Source: Sinosporangium album | GTDB lineage: Bacteria > Actinomycetota > Actinomycetes > Streptosporangiales > Streptosporangiaceae | NCBI RefSeq assembly: GCF_900100605.1 | Contig: NZ_FNCN01000013.1 | Location: 124,001 to 188,000 of the forward strand | Length of the DNA: 64,000 bases | Reading direction: 5' to 3' | Shown here: piece after piece, positions 41,327-50,213 of the stretch | Layout of the letters: every line of letters starts with the position of its first letter | Numbering within the stretch: position 1 is the first letter of the stretch | Notes under the pieces: model-generated | What the model was told of the DNA's origin: nothing | Database searches by the model: none | Seen by the model: the letters and a program-made list of their open reading frames with translations, nothing else | Program-made: the position numbers and the translations under genes

Positions 41327-41344
41327 TGATTTATGCAGAAATCA
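41327..41344 (-). promoter_or_regulatory. Operator candidate upstream of the asparagine-synthase-like gene
   Basis: TGATTT-ATGCAG-AAATCA is a perfect 6-6-6 inverted repeat, extended to 7 of 8 per arm, 49 bp before the start. On the minus strand it overlaps the -35 zone of a TAGCCT (-10) at 41312-41317, a position expected for repression. Confidence 0.55.
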
Positions 41345-41601
41345 CGGGTTCGCCCAATGCCGCTGAGCTCGCGCTTGCGGCACAGCAACGCTGCACGGCC
41401 GCTGCGGCCCCTGGCCAGTACGGCGACCGGTTCAGTCGGGTGGAGGGGGCCAGGTTCACGGCGCCGGGTTGTGCTGTGATGCGTCGGCGGCTGAGGGAAA
41501 CCGCGTAATGTGGGTGCGCCTCGGTGATAGTGAAGCACCGGGAATGCGAAGAACCCCGACCCGGGTGGAATCGTGATCGGGGCTCTCCGCGGTGCGGGAG
41601 T

Positions 41602-41633
41602 GGGCTCAGCTGGCCTTGCGGTTAGCTGAGCCC
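41602..41633 (-). terminator. Hairpin at the end of the small Trp-rich frame
   Basis: GGGCTCAGCT and AGCTGAGCCC form a perfect 10-bp stem with a 12-nt loop; the stop codon of the small minus-strand frame lies within it. No T-run follows. Confidence 0.45.
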
Positions 41634-41693
41634 GCTACTGTTCAGAAACCAGTCGACCCAGATGAGCCCCGCCTGCATGGTGAGCAACCACAT
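41622..41693 (-). CDS. Possible small Trp-rich peptide
   Basis: The 23-codon frame (MWLLTMQAGLIWVDWFLNSS then GLS) gives a hydrophobic peptide with three Trp. Its ATG has no good ribosome site. An overlapping frame from ATG 41704 has AAAGGA at a better distance but encodes an undistinguished 22-residue peptide. The end coincides with a hairpin. It lies upstream, on the same strand, of the asparagine-synthase-like gene. Expression is uncertain. Confidence 0.25.
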   Translation of the reverse strand: MWLLTMQAGLIWVDWFLNSSGLS

Positions 41694-41895
41694 GTGAGGG
41701 CATCGGTGCCTGTCCTTTCCCGGGCATTCTCGTGGGTGGCCGTCTGCCACGTGGACTCCGTTTCTCGTGGTGGGACCGGTCCTGTTTCGACCGCGGGGCG
41801 ACCCCGGTCCCCTTCGATCGACCCCGCAGGACCGGCCCCACGGTGTGCGGTCGGCCCTGCGGCATCGGCCGCCGGATGGAATACGTGATCGCTGC

Positions 41896-41967
41896 CTCCA
41901 CAATGGACTCCACAACGGGCTGCACAACGGGCTGCACAATGAACTCCACAAGGGGTTCCACAATGAA
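41896..41967. repeat. Six 12-bp repeats (CTSCACAAYGRR)
   Basis: Degenerate units such as CTCCACAATGGA and CTGCACAACGGG follow with an exact 12-bp period. They resemble iterons in spacing but lie far from any replication gene, so a protein-binding array or slippage block is more likely. Confidence 0.8.
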
Positions 41968-42176
41968 AAGGCGCCCTAGGGTGACCCCCCTCTCGGCGGG
42001 CGCAGGCCGTCGTCTCCGGCGGCCGCCCTTTGAGAGTGTGATCACACCTGGACGCGAGTCTCCTGGTGTCGTTCAACACGTGCTGTGAAGTTGTCGGTGA
42101 CGCTCGGGCTTGGCGGGCAACCCCCGTCGCGGGCCAGTGAGAGCCCGGTGGGGAGGGTGTCGCCGTGCCATGCCCG

Positions 42177-42202
42177 GTGCCGCGTGAATAATCACGCGGC
42201 AC
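42177..42202. terminator. Perfect 11-bp stem-loop
   Basis: GTGCCGCGTGA-ATAA-TCACGCGGCAC is a strong hairpin without a T-run in the empty region. It may end a small transcript. Confidence 0.4.
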
Positions 42203-42639
42203 TCGACTGGGAGTATGCCAGGCGCGGGGCGGGCGGCGATGGCATGTCGGGAAATCCTGGAAAACTCGTGGTTCCGGTCTCGGGCGGCGTGCCGTTAGTG
42301 GTGCCCCAAACCACCCGCCGCCCCCGTGGGCGCGGCGGCCGGGGGGAGCGGCTCGCGGGGCCGCAAGCCCGTGCCCGCCGGGGCGGACCGCCTTCCCTGG
42401 ACGAGGGTTGCCGCGGCGCCCGTCCACGCGCGGCGGCGGGTGTCCGCCGGGGCGGTCGGCGTCGGCCGTACGGCGGGCGGCAGGCGAGGGCCCGCACACC
42501 CCGCGGGGGCCTTAATGGCCATGGAAACGGGCTGTTCATGGGAGAAGTCCTGGACAGCGCGTTTATCTCCACGCACGTATCCAGGCGTACGGCCGAACCC
42601 GGCCGACGCCATTCTCCGACCCTGCCATGACACTGATAG

Positions 42640-42775
42640 GGCCCCCTTCAGGAGGCCCGAGTTCGCGGTGGTCCAAGCCATTCCGGAGCACTGCGGCGGG
42701 AGATACGACGGCACAGGTTACTGGGAACCGAAGAAGGCGTTCCACGACATTGCTAGGGTCTACGGGGACTTCTAA
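42640..42775 (+). pseudogene. Short protein-like remnant
   Basis: The plus-strand frame ending at the TAA of 42773-42775 reads RRPEFAVVQAIPEHCGGRYD then GTGYWEPKKAFHDIARVYGD, which looks like a real C-terminus, but it has no start and no upstream continuation. The family is not recognised. Confidence 0.3.
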
Positions 42776-42896
42776 AGCTCGTGCAGGAGGCCGATTCCGG
42801 ATCTACCCAAAACAGTGGGCAAGATCTAAAGTTCCGTTACCGAGTGGCGTGGTCTACTCGGCCGCCGCGATTATCCGACCCACGTAAGGGGACCGC

Positions 42897-44186
42897 ATGT
42901 CCAAGGAGAGCACGGGGTCCACCGAGGTCACCGGTCTCGCCGACGAGTTCCCAGGGTCGGCGGGCCTGTCCGGCTTACCAGGCGAATTGCTGCTGGACGC
43001 CGAGTCCCTCGCCGCAGCCGCCGATGATTTCGGCCATATCACGCATCATTTGCCCGCGGCCGTACTCCGCCCGGGATCGGGCGCCGACGTGGCCCACGCG
43101 CTGCGTTTCGCCGCGAGCGCCTGCATCCCCGCACGGGCCCGCGGCGCGGGTCACTCCACGCAGGGGCAAGGCCAGGTGGCCGGCGGGCTCGTGCTCGACC
43201 TGACCGTCCTCAGGAAGATCCACGACGTGGGCGCCGACTCGGTCACCGTGGACGGCGGCGCCCTCTGGAGCCACGTGCTCGCAGCCACCCTGCCGCGCGG
43301 CCTCACGCCTCCCGTGCTCACCGACTACCTTGAGATCACCGTTGGGGGCACCCTCTCCGTAGGAGGCGTCGGCGGGGCCACGCACCGCCACGGCGCCCAG
43401 ACCGACCACGTCCTGCGCCTCGACGTCGCCAGCGCCGACGGCACGGTCACCAGCTGCGGCCCCGATCACAAGGCCGACCTCTTCCACGCCGTCCTCGCCG
43501 GACGCGGCGGCCACGGCGTCATCGTGCGCGCCGTCCTCCGCCTTGTCCCCGCACCCACCCGGGCCCGGCGCTTCCAGCTCGTCTACCCCGACCTCGCCAC
43601 CCTCGCCGCCGACCAGAGCCGCCTCATCGCGGAAGGAGCCTTCGACCACGTCGAAGGCCAGATCGTGCCCGGCCCCACCGGCTGGACCTACAGGCTTGAG
43701 GCCGCCGCCTACCACGGGCCGGGCGAACCGCCCGGCGACGCCGTACTCCTCGCGGGGCTGCACCACCTGCCCGGGGCCGTCGGCGAAGAGATCGAAGACC
43801 TGGCCTACGGCGACTTCCTCAACCGCATGGCCGCAGGCGAGGCATACCTCCGCCAAACCGGCGAGTGGCACCACCCCCACCCGTGGCTCAACGCCTTCCT
43901 GCCCGGCGCCGACGCCGTACGGCTGGCGTCCGACCTGCTCGCCGACTTCACCCCCGCCGACCTCGGCCCGAGCGGGGTCATCCTCTTCTACCCCGTCTCC
44001 ACCGCCCGCTTCGCCACCCCCGGCCTCGCCCTGCCCGACGACCCTGAGGCGTTCCTGCTCTCCCTCCTACGCACCTCGCCCCCCGACGACCCCGACGCCA
44101 TCACCCACGCGCTCGCCCAGAACCGCGCCATCGCCGACCGCATCCAATCCGCCGGCGGTACCCTCTACCTCTCCGACCCGACCTGA
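42897..44186 (+). CDS. Cytokinin-dehydrogenase-like FAD-linked oxidase, C-terminally shortened
   Basis: This 429-residue protein starts at ATG after AAGGGGAC. The PP-loop of VAO-type flavoproteins includes ARARGAGHSTQGQGQVAGGL; the His of GHS is the flavin-linked residue in cytokinin dehydrogenases. GGTLSVGGVGGATHRHG and the substrate-domain WHHPHPWLNAFLPG also fit that family. The sequence stops at GGTLYLSDPT, ~45 residues before the usual terminus with its final FAD contact. It may therefore be impaired. The native substrate is unknown. Confidence 0.78.
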   Translation: MSKESTGSTEVTGLADEFPGSAGLSGLPGELLLDAESLAAAADDFGHITHHLPAAVLRPGSGADVAHALRFAASACIPARARGAGHSTQGQGQVAGGLVLDLTVLRKIHDVGADSVTVDGGALWSHVLAATLPRGLTPPVLTDYLEITVGGTLSVGGVGGATHRHGAQTDHVLRLDVASADGTVTSCGPDHKADLFHAVLAGRGGHGVIVRAVLRLVPAPTRARRFQLVYPDLATLAADQSRLIAEGAFDHVEGQIVPGPTGWTYRLEAAAYHGPGEPPGDAVLLAGLHHLPGAVGEEIEDLAYGDFLNRMAAGEAYLRQTGEWHHPHPWLNAFLPGADAVRLASDLLADFTPADLGPSGVILFYPVSTARFATPGLALPDDPEAFLLSLLRTSPPDDPDAITHALAQNRAIADRIQSAGGTLYLSDPT

Positions 44187-44275
44187 AGCCCTTCCGAGAG
44201 ATCACCCGCGCTGGATGCGCCGATCCCGGCGATCGCGAGTCTCTGTCGGCGTGTCGGCTCCACACCGAGTGGAGG

Positions 44276-45169
44276 TCAGCCGGCCATGCCGGAGGAGGTG
44301 TAGCCCTCGACGAAGCGGCGCTGGAGGACGATGAACAGGGCGAGGACGGGGAGCACCATGATCAGGCCGGCGGCGCTGACCAGGGCCCAGTTGGGGGAGA
44401 AGCCCTGCTGGAAGGAGTACAGCGAGATGGAGGCGGGCAGGTTGGCGCTGTCCTGGATGAAGGTGACGGCCAGGAGGAATTCGTTGTACGCCTGGAGCCC
44501 GGCCACGAGCCCGGCCGTGAGGACGCCGGGCCAGATGAGGGGGAACACGATGCGGGTGAACACCGTGATCTCGCCTGCGCCGTCGATCCGGGCGGCGGCC
44601 TCGTATTCCTTGGGCACGGCGAGCAGGAACGACCTGATCAGCAGGGTGGCGAACGGGCTGTAGATGGCCCAGTAGATGATGATCAGCCCGAACCGGCTGT
44701 CGTAGAGGCCGATCTTCGTCCAGAGGGAGAGCAGCGGCACCAGGAACAGCTGGATCGGGAGAGATGTGGCGACCAGCAGATAGAGGATGAACACCCCGGG
44801 CTTCGGAAGGTTCAACCGTGTCAGGGCGTAGGCCGCGCACCCGGCGATGAGGCACACTCCTGCGGCGGTCGAGATGGCGATGACGGCGCTGTTCATCAGT
44901 CCGGCGCCCATGTTCGCTTCGACCCACGCGGTGGTGAAGTTCTCCCACCGGAACTCGCCGGGCAGCCCCAGAGGGTTCTCGCTGATCTCGCTCGGCGTTT
45001 TGAGGGAGGCCAGCACGAACACCAGCATGGGCCCGACGGCGTATAACGCCAGGATCGACAGGATCAGGTAGGCGATCGGGCTCCGTGCCGTACGGCGTGA
45101 GCCCCGCCGGCGGCGTCTGCCGGGGGCGGCGGGGCGGCGGCCGTGGGTGCGGTCGAGTACGGCGGTCAT
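44276..45169 (-). CDS. Carbohydrate ABC transporter permease (MalG type)
   Basis: ATG 45169 has GAGG eight nucleotides upstream. The protein (297 residues) has six membrane helices and the EAA loop EYEAAARIDGAGEITVFTRI, typical of CUT1 inner-membrane subunits. It follows the other permease gene by 10 bp. No ATPase gene is present, so a shared MsiK-type ATPase elsewhere is expected, as in other actinomycete sugar importers. Confidence 0.88.
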   Translation of the reverse strand: MTAVLDRTHGRRPAAPGRRRRRGSRRTARSPIAYLILSILALYAVGPMLVFVLASLKTPSEISENPLGLPGEFRWENFTTAWVEANMGAGLMNSAVIAISTAAGVCLIAGCAAYALTRLNLPKPGVFILYLLVATSLPIQLFLVPLLSLWTKIGLYDSRFGLIIIYWAIYSPFATLLIRSFLLAVPKEYEAAARIDGAGEITVFTRIVFPLIWPGVLTAGLVAGLQAYNEFLLAVTFIQDSANLPASISLYSFQQGFSPNWALVSAAGLIMVLPVLALFIVLQRRFVEGYTSSGMAG

Positions 45170-45179
45170 GGAGTGCACC

Positions 45180-46094
45180 TCAAATGTCCCACCGCAGCCG
45201 GCGGCGAAGGTAAAGGTATCCGCAGACGGTGGTGGCGCTGATCAGAGCCAGGATGACGCCGATGGCGGAGGCGTAGCCCGCCTGCTGTTCCTCGAACGCG
45301 GCGCGGTACATGACGGTGCTCAGCACGTCGGTCGATCCCGCGGGGCCGCCCTGCGTGAGGATGTAGACGTAGTCGAACACCAGGAACGACCAGATCACGG
45401 TCATCAGCGACAGGAACATGAAGGTCGGGCGGATCGACGGCAGGGTGATGTGCCAGAACTCGCGCCAGGTGCTCGCGCCGTCCATGCGGGCCGCCTCGTA
45501 GAGCGAGGGTTCGATGCCCTGCATGGCCGCGAGGAAGATGACGACGAGGAAGCCCCACCACTGCCAGTTGTTGATGAACGCCACCGCGCCGAGGGCGATG
45601 TCGCCGTCGCCGAGGAAGTTCACGTCGTCGAGCAGGGGGATGCCCAGGTCGGACAGGGCCGGGCCGACGCCGCTGGTGGGGCTGAGGATCTGCCGCCAGA
45701 TGGTGGCCGAGACCACGGTGGCGATGACGTACGGGATGAAGAAGAGCACCCGGAACGCGAGCTGGCCGCGCCGGATGCGCGATAGCAGGAACGCCCCCAG
45801 CAGACCCATCGACATGGGGACGATAAGGAAGAAGGCCGTCCACAGCAGGTTGTGGAGGAGTGCCCTGCGGAAATCGGGGTCGCCGAACAGCTCCGCGTAG
45901 TTCGAGAACCAGATGAAGTCCGCCTGGTCGAGCCCGTCCCAGTCGGTGAACGAGTAGTAGACGGACATCAGGCCCGGCCCCGCGATGACCAGCACGTTGA
46001 CGATCAGCAGTGGGGCGATGAACAGCCAGGCCGTCAGCCTCCCGCGCGCGGCGTGCCGCCGGCGCGCGGGAGGGGGAGCGGTGGTGGTGCTCAT
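45180..46094 (-). CDS. Carbohydrate ABC transporter permease (MalF type)
   Basis: From ATG 46094 the protein has 304 residues, six membrane helices (first LTAWLFIAPLLIVNVLVIAG) and the EAA loop YEAARMDGASTWREFWHITL. It pairs with the MalG-type subunit. It starts 10 bp after the binding-protein gene. Confidence 0.9.
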   Translation of the reverse strand: MSTTTAPPPARRRHAARGRLTAWLFIAPLLIVNVLVIAGPGLMSVYYSFTDWDGLDQADFIWFSNYAELFGDPDFRRALLHNLLWTAFFLIVPMSMGLLGAFLLSRIRRGQLAFRVLFFIPYVIATVVSATIWRQILSPTSGVGPALSDLGIPLLDDVNFLGDGDIALGAVAFINNWQWWGFLVVIFLAAMQGIEPSLYEAARMDGASTWREFWHITLPSIRPTFMFLSLMTVIWSFLVFDYVYILTQGGPAGSTDVLSTVMYRAAFEEQQAGYASAIGVILALISATTVCGYLYLRRRLRWDI

Positions 46095-46104
46095 AAGGGC
46101 CGGA

Positions 46105-47493
46105 TCACGACTCCGGGGTAAAAGGCTTCGGCACGGACCCTTCGGCCAGTTCGGCGGCGAACGCCTTCTGCAGCCCGGCGCAGAAGTCGGCCGGCGACAT
46201 GTCGCCCGTGATGACCTTGTCGAACTCGGTGTAGAGGTAGGTGTCGGTCTTGGGCGGGACGAAACTCCAGCTCGCGTAGCCGAGGTTCTTGGTCTGCGGG
46301 ATGGCCTTGTAGAGGCGGGCGACACGCTCGTCGACCTCGGCCGGGTAGGCGTTCGCGTCCACCTTGAGGGGGGCCGGGTTCGTGCCGGTGGCGGCGAGCA
46401 TGCCGAGCATCCGCGACGGGTCGGCGATCATGTAGTCGATGAACTCGGCCGCCGCCTCGGCGTTCTCCGACTTCGCGTTGATCGACAGGGTCGTGCCGAT
46501 GGCCAGCGGATAGACCCCCGCGGGCACGGCGTCGTTGAGGGAGGGCAGCGGCGCCCAGTCCCACTTCTTGCCCCCGGTGAAGAACGTGTCGGCCGAGTCG
46601 AAGCTCCACGTGCCGGTCATATACATCGCGACCTTGCCACCGGCCAGTCCGGTGAACATGTCGGTGTCGGTGTTGGTGAAGTAGCGGTCGGAGCTACCAC
46701 CCCACCAGCCCTTGTCGATCCACGACTTCACCAGCGTGATCGCGTCGACGAAGACCTTGTCGTCCCACTTCCGCTTCCCGGTCAGCGCCTCGTGCAGGGC
46801 CTTCGGTCCGACGGCGGCGTTCAGGACGCACGTGAGGTACCACTCCGTCTGCGCCTTGTATCCGCTGTTGCCCGCACCGACCGGAATCAGGCCCTTGCTC
46901 TTGGCGTCGGCGCACACGGCCTCGAACTCGGCGAGCGTCGTCGGCACCTTCCAGCCGTGCTGGGCGAAGGTCTCGGGGTTGTAGTAGAGCACCAGCGAGC
47001 CGTACCCGACCGGCACGGAGTGCAGTTTGCCGTCGACCTCGCTCACGTCGTACGCCCAGGGGAGAAGCCTGTCCTTCCACTGGTACTTCGTCGCGTAGGC
47101 ATCGAGGGCCACCGTCTTGCCGTTCTTCGCGAACGACAGGGCGGCGGAAGGCCCGTCGGCGTAGACCACGTCGGCGCCCTTGCCCGCGGCCACGGCCGTG
47201 TTCGTCAACTGCCCGAGCGTCATGAGCTGTTTGACGTCCATCTTCACGCGGACGTTCTTCTGGCTGCCGTTGAAGGCGTCGACGAAGTTCTGCTGGAAGT
47301 ACTTCTGGCCTTCGGGCGTGGCGAACGCCGCCCAGTACGTCACGTCCTTGACGGCCCCGGAGGAGGAACCGCCCGATGACGAACTCGTCGAACCGGATGA
47401 GTCGGACGAACCGCACGCGGCGAGCACCCAGCTTGCGGCCAGTGCGCCGCCACCCAGTTTCAGCAGGTCGCGGCGGGCGAGGTTGCGGGACAC
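46105..47493 (-). CDS. Sugar-binding lipoprotein of the ABC importer
   Basis: GTG 47493 follows AAAGGAG by seven nucleotides. The 462-residue protein has an Arg-Arg signal (NLARRDLLKLGGGALAAS) and lipobox LAAC with Cys27, then a Ser/Gly linker. The mature part is an extracellular solute-binding family 1 protein (YWAAFATPEGQKYFQQNFVD, YMTGTWSFDSADTFF). The sugar is unknown. It is co-transcribed with two permeases and the regulator. Confidence 0.9.
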   Translation of the reverse strand: MSRNLARRDLLKLGGGALAASWVLAACGSSDSSGSTSSSSGGSSSGAVKDVTYWAAFATPEGQKYFQQNFVDAFNGSQKNVRVKMDVKQLMTLGQLTNTAVAAGKGADVVYADGPSAALSFAKNGKTVALDAYATKYQWKDRLLPWAYDVSEVDGKLHSVPVGYGSLVLYYNPETFAQHGWKVPTTLAEFEAVCADAKSKGLIPVGAGNSGYKAQTEWYLTCVLNAAVGPKALHEALTGKRKWDDKVFVDAITLVKSWIDKGWWGGSSDRYFTNTDTDMFTGLAGGKVAMYMTGTWSFDSADTFFTGGKKWDWAPLPSLNDAVPAGVYPLAIGTTLSINAKSENAEAAAEFIDYMIADPSRMLGMLAATGTNPAPLKVDANAYPAEVDERVARLYKAIPQTKNLGYASWSFVPPKTDTYLYTEFDKVITGDMSPADFCAGLQKAFAAELAEGSVPKPFTPES

Positions 47494-47560
47494 GGGGGTT
47501 CTCCTTTGTGCGGTGGTGCGGTGGTGCGGGTGACCGTGGAGGTCATGACGACGCGTTGGC

Positions 47561-48571
47561 TCATGAGGACTCGCGCACGACGAGCCGGTGGGCGAGGACG
47601 ACTTCGCGGGCCACGTCGTCGTAGTCGCCCGCGAGACGGTCGAGCAGCATGCGGGCACAGGTCCGGCCGATCTCCCTGGCCGGGTTGTGCACGGTGGTGA
47701 GGGCGGGGGTGACGAGGGAGGCGGCCTCGATGTCGTCGTAGCCGGTGATCGCGAGATCGCCCGGCACGGACAGGCCCAGCCTCCTGGTGACATCCAGTAC
47801 GCCGACGGCGATCAGATCATTGCCGCACACGATGGCGTCGGGCCGGGGCGAACGCGCCAGCAGCGCCGTAGCGCCCTCCACCCCACCCGCACGGGTGAAC
47901 GTGGTCGAAAGGATCAAGTCCGGATCGATCGCTCGGTCGGCTTCGCGCATCGCCCGCTCGTAGCCTTCGAGGCGTATGCGGCTCGGATGCGCGTCCTGCT
48001 CGCCGTTGACGAACGCGATGCGCTGATATCCGCGCTCGATGAGATGGCTGACCACGTCGTGCATCCCGCCGACGTCGTCGGCCCGCACCACGTCGCCGAA
48101 CTCGGCGCGGAAACGCCCGCCGAGCCGTACGAGCTTGGTGCCGGACCGCGCGATCTCGGCGATGTCCTGTTCGGTCGCGCCGTACGAGGCCAGCACGATG
48201 CCGTCGACCCGGCGCGCCAGGACATGGCGCACCACCTCGGGCAGAGCGCGGCTCGGCAGTGCCGCGTCATTGACCGACAGCAGGTAGCCCTTGCCCAGCA
48301 GCACGTCCTGCAGCCCGGCGGCGACGGCCGGATAGAACGGGTTGGTGATGTCGGGCACGATCAGCGCCACGGACTCGCTGCGGTGGGTGCGCAGGCTGCG
48401 CGCCGAGGGGTTCGGGCGGTAGCCGAGCTCCTCGATCACCGCCTCGACCTTCGCGCGGGTCGCCTCGCTGACGGGCCTGCGTCCGCTGAGCACGTGCGAC
48501 ACCGTCGTCACGCTGACGCCGGCGGCCGCGGCCACGGCCGCGATGTCGGGGCGTCTGCCCACCTGCGTCAT
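47561..48571 (-). CDS. LacI family repressor of the sugar operon
   Basis: From ATG 48571 the protein has 336 residues with the LacI HTH (DIAAVAAAAGVSVTTVSHVL), the hinge (RPNPSARSLRTHRSESVALI) and a sugar-binding core (VCGNDLIAVGVLD, ITGYDDIEAASLVTPALTTV). An operator-like TGCAAAACGAT element lies 43 bp upstream, and a second copy precedes the divergent ADP-ribosylglycohydrolase. It is the first gene of the sugar operon and so probably autoregulated. Confidence 0.9.
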   Translation of the reverse strand: MTQVGRRPDIAAVAAAAGVSVTTVSHVLSGRRPVSEATRAKVEAVIEELGYRPNPSARSLRTHRSESVALIVPDITNPFYPAVAAGLQDVLLGKGYLLSVNDAALPSRALPEVVRHVLARRVDGIVLASYGATEQDIAEIARSGTKLVRLGGRFRAEFGDVVRADDVGGMHDVVSHLIERGYQRIAFVNGEQDAHPSRIRLEGYERAMREADRAIDPDLILSTTFTRAGGVEGATALLARSPRPDAIVCGNDLIAVGVLDVTRRLGLSVPGDLAITGYDDIEAASLVTPALTTVHNPAREIGRTCARMLLDRLAGDYDDVAREVVLAHRLVVRESS

Positions 48572-48613
48572 GTCGCTCCAGCGGTGTCGTTCGTCGGTCG
48601 GTGGCTCCGCAGG

Positions 48614-48632
48614 ATGCAAATCGTTTTGCAAA
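48614..48632 (-). promoter_or_regulatory. LacI-type operator, regulator side
   Basis: On the minus strand GTTTGCAAAACGATTTGC contains the imperfect dyad GCAAA-ACG-ATTTGC around a CG step, as in LacI/CcpA-type operators. Confidence 0.65.
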
Positions 48633-48901
48633 CTAGGGAGACCTTCAGCTTGTGATGTGGTTCCCGCCCAGGTCAAGGCGGGGTGCGTAACAATCGCGTC
48701 TCCGCGGTGATCGTCGATCTCCACCGTGTCGCGCTCCGCCGTACGGGCGGACACTCGCGGCCCTTCGGTGGGACTTGGGAGAGTTTTACCAGCTCACAGT
48801 AGCAGAGGTGGACTCGGCCCTGCCGTATGGCGGGGTGCGCGGCGGGCGCGGAGCCGTTCCACACGGCTGGTGCGAGCTTCCTCAAAGGCTGGCGTACCAT
48901 C

Positions 48902-48918
48902 GTGCAAAACGATGCGAC
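48902..48918 (+). promoter_or_regulatory. LacI-type operator, ADP-ribosylglycohydrolase side
   Basis: GTGCAAAACGATGCGAC shares the 11-base core TGCAAAACGAT with the site at 48614-48632. It lies 24 bp before the GTG of the first ADP-ribosylglycohydrolase gene. Confidence 0.6.
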
Positions 48919-48941
48919 TTTCGAACAGCTGCGGAGAGCGA

Positions 48942-49943
48942 GTGACGACACGAGACCGGAGCCGGGGGGCACTGCTCGGGCTCGCCGCCGGGGACGCCCT
49001 CGGGGCTCCCACCGAAGGCATGACCCAGGCCGCGATCCGCGAGAGCTTCGGCCGCGTCACCGGCTTCCTCAGCGACGACGCCGCCGGCACCGACGACACC
49101 GAATACGCGGTGCTCTGCGCCCAGGGCCTGCTGCGGTACGGCACCGCCATGACCCCGGCCGACGTCGCGAACCTGTGGCTGGAGACCGTCGCCGCCCAGC
49201 GGGGCGGCTTCCACGGCGCCGGCTTCAGCGAGATGGTCGCCATCGCCAACCTGCGCGCCGGACTGCGTCCCCCCGTGAGCGGCGCCGACAGCTACGAGAT
49301 GTGGAGCGACGGCGCCGCCATGCGCGTCGCCCCCATCGGCGTCCTGTGCCCCGGCGACCCCGAGCGGGCCGCCCGCCTCGCCGCCGTCGACGCCTCCGTG
49401 AGCCACGCCCGCGACGGCGTCCACTGCGCCCGGGCCGTCGCCGCCGCCGTCGCCGCCGCCATGACCGCGACCTCCTACCGACAGGTCATCGACGCGGGAC
49501 TCGCCGCCCTCCCCGAAGACACCTGGTCGCGGCGGCTCGTCACCCGCGCCCTCGACCTCGTCGCCGGCACACGCTCCCTCGCCGAGGCCGAGGACGTGCT
49601 CTATGCGCGGATCCCGCTCTTCCACTACCCGTGGGCCGACGCCGCCCCCGAAGCGGTCGCCCTGGCCTTCGGGCTGTTCGCCGCCGGTGAAGGCCGCTTC
49701 CTCGACGTCGTCCTCGGCGGCGTCAACATCGGCCGCGACTCCGACACCATCGCCGCCATGACCGGCGCCATGGCCGGGGCCCTCCACGGCGCGTCCGCCA
49801 TCCCCGCCGCCTGGCGAGACCAGGTCAGGCAGGTGAGCGGGCGCTGCATCGCCACCACCGCCGGAACCGACCTGGTCGACCTGGCCGACGCCCTCCACGC
49901 GGCAGCCGCCGCCCGGGACGAGGTGGCCGCCGATGGCGCATGA
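48942..49943 (+). CDS. ADP-ribosylglycohydrolase family protein 1
   Basis: GTG 48942 has GGAGAG shortly upstream; the protein has 333 residues. The di-metal site motifs are GTDDTEYAV (T50-D51-D52) and VNIGRDSDTIAAMTGAMAG, with the N-terminal GLAAGDALGAPTEG. The family removes ADP-ribose from Arg-modified proteins or related linkages. A LacI-type operator in its promoter links it to the sugar operon, so a nucleoside- or ribose-linked substrate is a reasonable guess. Confidence 0.88.
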   Translation: MTTRDRSRGALLGLAAGDALGAPTEGMTQAAIRESFGRVTGFLSDDAAGTDDTEYAVLCAQGLLRYGTAMTPADVANLWLETVAAQRGGFHGAGFSEMVAIANLRAGLRPPVSGADSYEMWSDGAAMRVAPIGVLCPGDPERAARLAAVDASVSHARDGVHCARAVAAAVAAAMTATSYRQVIDAGLAALPEDTWSRRLVTRALDLVAGTRSLAEAEDVLYARIPLFHYPWADAAPEAVALAFGLFAAGEGRFLDVVLGGVNIGRDSDTIAAMTGAMAGALHGASAIPAAWRDQVRQVSGRCIATTAGTDLVDLADALHAAAAARDEVAADGA

Positions 49944-50213
49944 GCACGCTGTCCAACCCCTCCACGGCGCACACCAGGTGACGGCCCCCATGTCGGCCGA
50001 CGGCGGGTGGTCGCGGTCAAGCGCTGGACCATCGCACCCGGCCGGCATCGAGACGTGGCGGGTGGCTCGGGCGGAAGCGGCTCGGGTGTCGGCTCGGCAG
50101 TCGGCGCGGCCGGTTCCCGTCCCACTCCGGGACGTTGTATCCGAGGTTTCGGTGGTATTGGGGGGCACCCTTCGATGACGAGCGCACATGAGTCGGTACG
50201 GCCGGAGGCCGAC

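Larger units (their letters stand above)
41345..42896. other. Gene-poor 1.5-kb stretch rich in repeats and hairpins
   Basis: No full-length gene is supported here. The elements seen, listed separately where useful, are a Trp-rich small frame with a hairpin at its end (41602-41693), a six-fold 12-bp repeat, the perfect palindrome GTGTGATCACAC at 42036-42047, an 11-bp stem-loop at 42177-42202 and a short remnant before 42775. Base composition falls locally around 42640-42890. Confidence 0.55.

Noticed and set aside
41896-41967. CRISPR-like or replication iteron array
   Set aside because: 12-bp contiguous repeats have no spacers, no cas or rep genes are nearby.
49944-50213. Extra small gene between the two ADP-ribosylglycohydrolases
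   Set aside because: Open frames there lack a ribosome site and coding bias; only the extended N-terminus of the second enzyme crosses it.
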